Origin: JAXMCI01 sp046349435
GTDB lineage: Bacteria; Pseudomonadota; Alphaproteobacteria; Dongiales; Dongiaceae
Direction: 5' to 3'
Assembly (NCBI GenBank): GCA_046349435.1
Contig: JAXMCI010000007.1
Span: forward strand, 166,078-230,077
DNA length: 64,000 nucleotides
The notes under the pieces are model-generated. The model saw only the letters and a program-made list of their open reading frames with translations, was not told the origin of the DNA and searched no databases. The stretch's first letter is position 1; each line of letters starts with the position of its first letter. Made by a program: the position numbers and the translations under genes. Of this stretch, positions 59,263 through 64,000 are shown piece after piece.

Positions 59263-59900
59263 CTAGGGTGGCGGTACCCCGGCAAGCTCGGAGAGGCGCC
59301 GGCCGAGCGCGAAGGCGCGCTGCTCGATCAGCTGCGGCTGCTCGCAGACATAGGACAATGCCTTCTGGCGCTCGTCGAAGATGCGGGCGTCCCATTGCTG
59401 CATCTCGGCGACGTCGGCGCGCTCGGACTGCTCGGCCGCGGCGGTCGCATCGGCGAGCCGGGCCAGCGCGTTCGCCTGGCGCTCGATCTTCTGCGCCAGC
59501 GCCCGCTGGCTGCGCGCGTAGCGGCCGATGCCGGCGATGATCGAGCCGCGGTCGGCATTGAGGATGTCGAGGATGCCGGAGAAGAGCAGCACCAGGCGCT
59601 GCGGGCGCTGCGGCCCGGCCGCGGCGGCGAAGCGCTCGACGGCGGCGAGCGCCTGGTCGAGCGGGGTGCGGCGCGCCGATGCCTCGGCCGCGAGCGCGGC
59701 GACCTCGCGGTCGTCGCGCCACGTCGCGCCGGCCGGCAGCGGCGGCCCGGTCCACACGGTCGCCGCCGAGATCTCCGGCACCTTGACCTGCCGGCAGGGC
59801 CAGTCGGGATCGGCGGCGGGCGCGCCCTGCCCCGCCGCCGGCAGCAGCAGGGCGGCGAGCAGCAGGCCCGTGCTCAGGCCGGCCCGGCGCGCCGCGCCAT
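59263..59900 (-). CDS. Secreted protein of the PQQ/alcohol ABC cluster, start unresolved
   Basis: The chain has a hydrophobic export signal (LSTGLLLAALLLPAAGQGAP) and a mature region of about 190 residues with a long helical part (SQRALAQKIERQANALARLA, DATAAAEQSERADVAEMQQW). It lies between the ABC permease gene and pqqA, so a role in PQQ-linked alcohol metabolism is plausible but unknown. In frame there is no ATG/GTG/TTG in front of the signal. The ATG at 59900 would give MARRAG and then needs a one-base correction to join, so a further indel is suspected. Confidence 0.55.
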
Positions 59901-60692
59901 CAGCCCACGCGCCGGGTCGTAGCCGATGACGGCGAGCGCCAGGAAGACCAGGAGATAGAGCGCCACCCATAGGCAGGCCTCCGGATTGAACTGGCCGTAG
60001 AGGGCGAAGCGGATCAGCTCGACCGCCTGGGTGAAGGGGTTGATCGCGCAGATCTGCGCCAGCACCGGGCTGGCCTCGCGCACCCGCCACAGCGGATAGA
60101 GCGCCGAGGAGGCGAAGAACATCGGGAAGATGACGAAGTTCATCACCCCGGCGAAGTTCTCGAGCTGGCGGATCGCCGAGGAGAGCAGCAGCCCGAGCGC
60201 GCCCAGCATCAGGCCGGAGAGCAGCAGGGCCGGGAGCACGGCGACATAGCCGGCCGGCGGCGCCTGGACCTGCCAGAACCAGGCGACCGCGAGAAAGACG
60301 TAGGCCTGCAGGACCGAAACCGCGACGCCGGCGAGCAGCTTGCAGATCAGCAGGTACCAGCGCGGCAGCGGGCTGACCAGCAGCGTCTTCATGCTGCCCA
60401 TCTCGCGGTCGTAGACCATCGAAAGCGAGCTCTGCATGCCGTTGAAGAGCTGGATCATCGCCACCAGCCCGGGCGTGATGTAGTCCTCGTACAGCACGTA
60501 GGTCTGGTAGGGCGGCATGATCGAGACGCCGAGCGTCGCCCGGAAGCCGGCGGCGAAGATGAACAGCCAGACCAGCGGGCGCACCAGGGCGGAGACGAAG
60601 CGCTCGCGCTGATGCACGAAGCGGAGCCCCTCCCGCACGATGATGCCGGCGAGGCAGCGGCGGTAGGCGGCCAGGCCCAGGGAGCGGCTCAT
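59874..60692 (-). CDS. ABC-2-type permease of the PQQ-dependent alcohol dehydrogenase system
   Basis: The 272-residue inner-membrane protein has six hydrophobic helices. VREGLRFVHQRERFVSALVR at the start, LVAMIQLFNGMQSSLSMVYD and REMGSMKTLLVSPLPRWYLL match the PedC-like permeases that accompany quinoprotein alcohol dehydrogenases. Its ATG shares one base with the ATPase stop (TGATG). The substrate of this transporter type is not established. Confidence 0.85.
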   Translation of the reverse strand: MSRSLGLAAYRRCLAGIIVREGLRFVHQRERFVSALVRPLVWLFIFAAGFRATLGVSIMPPYQTYVLYEDYITPGLVAMIQLFNGMQSSLSMVYDREMGSMKTLLVSPLPRWYLLICKLLAGVAVSVLQAYVFLAVAWFWQVQAPPAGYVAVLPALLLSGLMLGALGLLLSSAIRQLENFAGVMNFVIFPMFFASSALYPLWRVREASPVLAQICAINPFTQAVELIRFALYGQFNPEACLWVALYLLVFLALAVIGYDPARGLMARRAGPA

Positions 60693-61445
60693 CACCGGCC
60701 CGCCGCGGTCAGCCGGCCGAAGGCGCTGCGGATATCGGCCGCCCCGGCCTGCTCGACCACCACGGCGACCGGGCCGTCCGCCAGCACCCGGCCCTGATGC
60801 AGCACGATCACCTGGTCGCCAGGCTCGACCTCGTCGATCAGGTGCGTCGCCCAGAGCACGCCCAGCCCTTCCTCCCGATTCAGGCGGCGGACATGCTCGA
60901 TCATCGACTGGCGGCTGCCGATGTCGAGCCCGACCGTCGGCTCGTCGAGCAGCAGCAGCCGGGGCCGATGGACCAGGGCCCGGGCGATCTCTCGATGCGG
61001 CGGACCTGGCCGCCGCTCGGCTTACGCACCTTGTCGCGCGCCCGATCGGCCAGGCCGGCGCGCTCAGCTCGGCAGCGATCCGCCGCCTCGCCTCGGCCGG
61101 GGCCATGCCGTGCAGCGCCGCGTGGTAGCGCAGGTTCTGCTGCACCGAGAGGTCGAGATCCAGCGTGCGCTGCTGGAACACCACCCCGATCACGGCGAGC
61201 GCCGCGGCCGGGTCGCGGCGAAGCTCGTGGCCGTCGACCCTGACGGCGCCGCCGCGGTGGTTGTAGAGCCGGGTGATCAGCGAGAAGAGCGTGGTCTTGC
61301 CGGCGCCGTTCTGGCCGAGCAGCACGGCGGCACCGGCCGGAACGACGAAGCTCACCCGGTCGAGCACCGTGCGGGCGCCGAACCTGTGGCCGAGATCCGC
61401 AACCTCGAGCGCCGGCACGGCGGCCGGCCGCGCGGCCGGCGCCAC
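60692..61445 (-). pseudogene. ABC ATPase of the PQQ/alcohol system with two frameshifts
   Basis: The first third (GTG start, Walker A GQNGAGKTTLFSLITRLYNH, VIGVVFQQRTLDLDLSVQQN) runs in one frame to about 61068. ERAGLADRARDKVRKPSGGQ continues in a second frame to about 60994, and EIARALVHRPRLLLLDEPTV with the C-terminus is in the third. The first change fits one missing G, the second an extra AG. The signature reads PSGGQ instead of LSGGQ. Joined, it would be a normal roughly 250-residue ATPase of the PQQ-associated class. Confidence 0.8.
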
Positions 61446-61482
61446 CCCGGTCGAAGCGTCCGCGCCGCGGCGGCCAGCGCGG

Positions 61483-62756
61483 TCACTTCATCACGCAGGC
61501 GGTTTCCGGCTGGTCGATGCCGAGCGTGTCGAGCTCGCTGTGCTCATGCAGGAAAGCCCTCCTGCGGCGACACCGATGCCAGCGAGCGCGGTCCGGTCAG
61601 CAGGATCGGCTGTCGCATCTGGCCGTCCCAGGTTGCGGAAGGTGAGCCTCTGCCCCTTGAAGCCGGCGACGTCGAAGGCCGCGCTGCGGACGAAGGCGCC
61701 GATCGTCTCGGCATCCGCCTTGCCGCTGCGGGTCGCCGCCTCGGCGATGCTGCGGGCGGCCAGCCAGGCGGCATAGTCGCGCGGCGTCATCCAGCGATGC
61801 GCGGCCCGCTCGAAGCGGTGCTGCAGCTGGGTGGCGCCCCATTGCTCGTGGGTCCGCGACCAGGCGGTCGCGACCAGCCCCTGGGTGCCGGCGACCGGCC
61901 GCGGCCGCCAGGTCCGGTAGGGCAGGTACTCGCCGAACAGGTCGCTCTCGTCGGCGACGATCAGCACGTCGTAGTCGGCGCCCTGGGTCAGCACCGGCAT
62001 CTGCCGCTGGATCTGGGCGTGGCCGGTGTCGGTGCGCCGTGCCGTGGCGGCGGCGTCGTATTCGTGGTCCTCGACGATGCGGGCGCGGAACTTGGTCGCG
62101 GCGCGGCGGATCGCGTCGGCATAAAGCTTGTCCCCCGGCCCCTTCCCGACCAGCAGGAACCAGCGGTTCCATTGCTTCCAGATCAGGTACTGCGCCAGCC
62201 CGTCGGCCAGCATCGCCCGGCTCGGCACGACATGCAGCAGGTTGCGCCGGCAGTCGGGCCCGCGCAGCCGGTCGTCGGTCGCCTGCACGTTGAGCAGCAG
62301 CGCGTCCTTCGCCTCCGGCAGGTCGGCGACGGCGAGCAGCCGCGGCGCCGCGAGATCGAGGATCAGCATCCGATCGCCGGCGGCGAGCAGGCGACGCGCC
62401 GCGCCGGCGACGTCGGCACCCTCCGGGACGATGGCTTCGTCGAGGACGAAATGCTGGTGGGTGAACTGACCGGTGGTGTTGTCGTCGACGATGCCGAGCC
62501 GCGCTCCCTCGACGCCGTCGTCGATGACGATCGGCTCGACCAGCGACAGCGGCAGCGGCCGGCGCACGGCCTCGCCGAGATAGCCGACCCGCACGGTCGC
62601 GGCGGGCTGCCCGTCCGCCACGGGCTGCTCGTCCGCCAGGGCCCGCCCGCCCGGCGCCGGCAGCGCGCCGGACGCGGCCAGGGCACCCAGGAGCAGCCAG
62701 AGGATGCGCCGCGGCAGCGCGCGGCCGGCCGCGATCGGCCGATCCCGATCGGTCAT
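61483..62756 (-). pseudogene. ABC substrate-binding protein of the PQQ/alcohol system with two frameshifts near the 3' end
   Basis: The first 375 or so residues are intact: an export leader (ILWLLLGALAASGALPAPGG), VRVGYLGEAVRRPLPLSLVE, NLLHVVPSRAMLADGLAQYL and VADESDLFGEYLPYRTWRPR. This is the periplasmic binding protein of PQQ-dependent alcohol dehydrogenase systems. After KGQRLTFR the natural continuation WDGQMRQPILLTGPRSLASV moves to a second frame at about 61632. The final LHEHSELDTLGIDQPETACV is in a third from about 61553. Each change fits one extra base. Confidence 0.82.
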
Positions 62757-62833
62757 CGCTTCGGTGAACCTTCCGCCATGGCGAAGGTTCCGACCACGGA
62801 CGCCGCGTCGCAGGATCGCAGTCGCAGGTGACG

Positions 62834-63394
62834 ATGAGCCCGATGAGCCGACCGAGCGCAGCCCTCGCGCTCGCATTGCTTCTCCTCTCCGGCGCGGTGC
62901 CGGCGATGGCTGCGCCGCAGCCGATCGCGCTGTTCCCGTTCGAGCTGATCGACACCAGCCTGTCGGGCGCCGAGCGCGGGACCGGCGCCGCCGAGCAGCG
63001 CCGCCTCGGCGCGCTCGACCGTCAGCTGCGGGACGCCGTCGCGCAGTCCGCCCGCTACCGTCCGGTCGATCTCGCGGCGGAGCAGGAGCGCATCGCCGCG
63101 GCCGGCCGGCTGTCGGGCTGCGGCAGCTGCGCTGCGGCGATCGCCAAAGCGGCGGGAGCGTCCCTGGCGCTGACCGGCACGGTGCAGAAGGTCAGCGAGC
63201 TGATCCTCAACATCAATCTCTTCCTCTGGGACGCCGCCAGCGGCCGGCAGCTCCGCGCCATGAGCGTCGACATCCGCGGCAACACCGACGAGTCCTGGAC
63301 GCGCGGCCTGCACTACCTGCTGCGCAACGTGCTGCTCGCCGCGACACCGCCGACCGGGGACATCGCTGCGTCCCGGCTGTTGGCTCAGCGCTAG
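62834..63394 (+). CDS. DUF3280-like secreted protein
   Basis: The 186-residue exported protein has a signal peptide (ALALALLLLSGAVPAMA). The mature chain PIALFPFELIDTSLSGAERG, then LSGCGSCAAAIAKAAGASLA with a CxxC pair, then INLFLWDAASGRQLRAMSVD matches proteins of the DUF3280 type found beside quinoprotein alcohol systems. ATG with AGGTG just ahead is chosen; a GTG two codons earlier and an ATG three codons later are possible. It is divergent from the ABC binding protein gene. Confidence 0.7.
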   Translation: MSPMSRPSAALALALLLLSGAVPAMAAPQPIALFPFELIDTSLSGAERGTGAAEQRRLGALDRQLRDAVAQSARYRPVDLAAEQERIAAAGRLSGCGSCAAAIAKAAGASLALTGTVQKVSELILNINLFLWDAASGRQLRAMSVDIRGNTDESWTRGLHYLLRNVLLAATPPTGDIAASRLLAQR

Positions 63395-63414
63395 CGACTG
63401 AAGGAAGGATCCGG

Positions 63415-64000
63415 ATGCGCCGTACCGCGCCGCTGCTCGCCCTGCTCCTGCTGCTCCTGCCGGCGGCGGCGCGCGCGGCCGAGACCATCCGCATCGGCGT
63501 GCTGAAGTACGGCACGGTCAACTGGCAGCTCGATGTCATCAAGGCGCACGGGCTCGACCGCGCCGCCGGCTTCGAGCTCGATCTCGTCGAGCTGGCCGGC
63601 AAGGACGCCACCACCGTGGCGCTGCTGGCGGGCGGGGTCGACGTCATCGTCACCGACTGGCTGTGGGTGGCGCGGCAGCGCGCCGAGGGCGACCGCTTCG
63701 CCTTCGTCCCCTACTCCACCGCGGTCGGCGCGCTGATGGTGCCACCGGGCTCGCCTCTGCACGGCCTCGCCGACCTGCGCGGCCGCCGCCTCGGCATCGC
63801 CGGCGGGCCGCTCGACAAGAGCTGGCTGCTGATCCGGGCCATGGCGCTGGCGCGCGACGGTCTCGACCTCGATGCGGCGGTCGACAAGCTCTACGGCGCC
63901 CCGCCGCTGATGAACCAGGAGGCGCTGTCCGGCCGGCTCGACGGGGTGATCAACTTCTGGAGCTTCCTGGCTGAGCTGCAGGCCAAGGGCTTCCGTCCGC
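63415..64000 (+). CDS. NitT/TauT-type ABC substrate-binding protein, 3' end outside the window
   Basis: The partial protein (195 residues seen) has signal peptide LLALLLLLLPAAARA and the NMT1/SsuA-like fold: IRIGVLKYGTVNWQLDVIKA, AGGVDVIVTDWLWVARQRAE, GLADLRGRRLGIAGGPLDKS. It follows the DUF3280-like gene by 20 bases with AAGGAAGGA before the ATG, so both belong to one operon of the PQQ/alcohol cluster. The frame is open at the window end. Confidence 0.85.
   Translation, partial: MRRTAPLLALLLLLLPAAARAAETIRIGVLKYGTVNWQLDVIKAHGLDRAAGFELDLVELAGKDATTVALLAGGVDVIVTDWLWVARQRAEGDRFAFVPYSTAVGALMVPPGSPLHGLADLRGRRLGIAGGPLDKSWLLIRAMALARDGLDLDAAVDKLYGAPPLMNQEALSGRLDGVINFWSFLAELQAKGFRP

Noticed and set aside
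60692..61445. Programmed frameshifting in the ABC ATPase
   Set aside because: Two changes at non-slippery sites plus similar lesions in nearby genes fit mutation or sequencing error better than recoding.

Overview
The window is about 70 percent GC, with long antisense shadow frames over most genes and frequent 4-base ATGA/GTGA gene overlaps. Several traits suggest a free-living alphaproteobacterium, probably of the Rhodospirillales: a glnT-glxBCD operon, EcfG-type (GGAAC-N16-CGTT) stress promoters, an apparently leaderless leucine leader peptide, SoeABC-type sulfite oxidation and an alcohol-type PQQ locus. This placement is inference; no rRNA is present. The only RNA gene found is one tRNA-Thr(UGU). 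I saw no CRISPR array, insertion sequence or prophage.

Region by region. 0-4.8 kb: glutamine-synthetase-like glnT plus a three-gene split glutamate-synthase-like operon (glxB, glxC, glxD; glxD runs off the left edge), divergent from a GntR/FadR regulator. 4.8-8.5 kb: the regulator, an EamA exporter, an agmatinase-family ureohydrolase and an M15 (VanY-like) peptidase behind an AT-rich promoter. 8.5-15.2 kb: a tightly coupled minus-strand operon of seven genes for an unusual glycoconjugate sugar (oxidoreductase, DegT aminotransferase, two epimerases, PhyH-like dioxygenase with a frameshift, FemAB/GNAT-like transferase, GT2). 15.4-17.0 kb: Nit2-like amidase, tRNA-Thr and a sparse stretch. 17.0-21.9 kb: a PhyH dioxygenase followed by a XylFGH-type sugar ABC transporter. 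22-28.5 kb: small secreted proteins, a SelA-like PLP enzyme, a class III nucleotide cyclase and a stress cluster (CsbD, DUF883-like, SDR, DUF4142, small hydrophilic protein).

28.5-31.7 kb holds the most unusual item: a CesT-like type III secretion chaperone gene overlapping by 4 bases a 929-residue protein whose C-terminus carries a Fic-like HxFxDGNxRT motif. This looks like an orphan effector-chaperone pair, with no secretion apparatus in view. 31.8-41.8 kb: 5-FCL, nitronate monooxygenase, leuA with a newly located 18-residue leucine-rich leader peptide, a J-domain/winged-helix protein, an NDP-forming acyl-CoA synthetase, a TfoX C-domain protein, and an LpxD-ACP-FabF acylation module. 42-48 kb: an orphan TAXI binding protein, TusA and SoeABC. 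48-55.6 kb: PhnD-like protein, GFA-family protein, XRE regulator, fatty acid desaturase, pirin, Hsp20, non-pyrrolysine MttB-family methyltransferase and a metallophosphoesterase.

55.9-64 kb: pqqABCDE followed by the ABC transporter and accessory proteins that accompany PQQ-dependent alcohol oxidation; the dehydrogenase probably lies beyond the right edge. Indels are concentrated here: pqqB, the ABC ATPase and the ABC binding protein each carry two, and a 14-base poly-C tract sits between pqqA and pqqB. Either the locus is decaying or the assembly is poor at this point.
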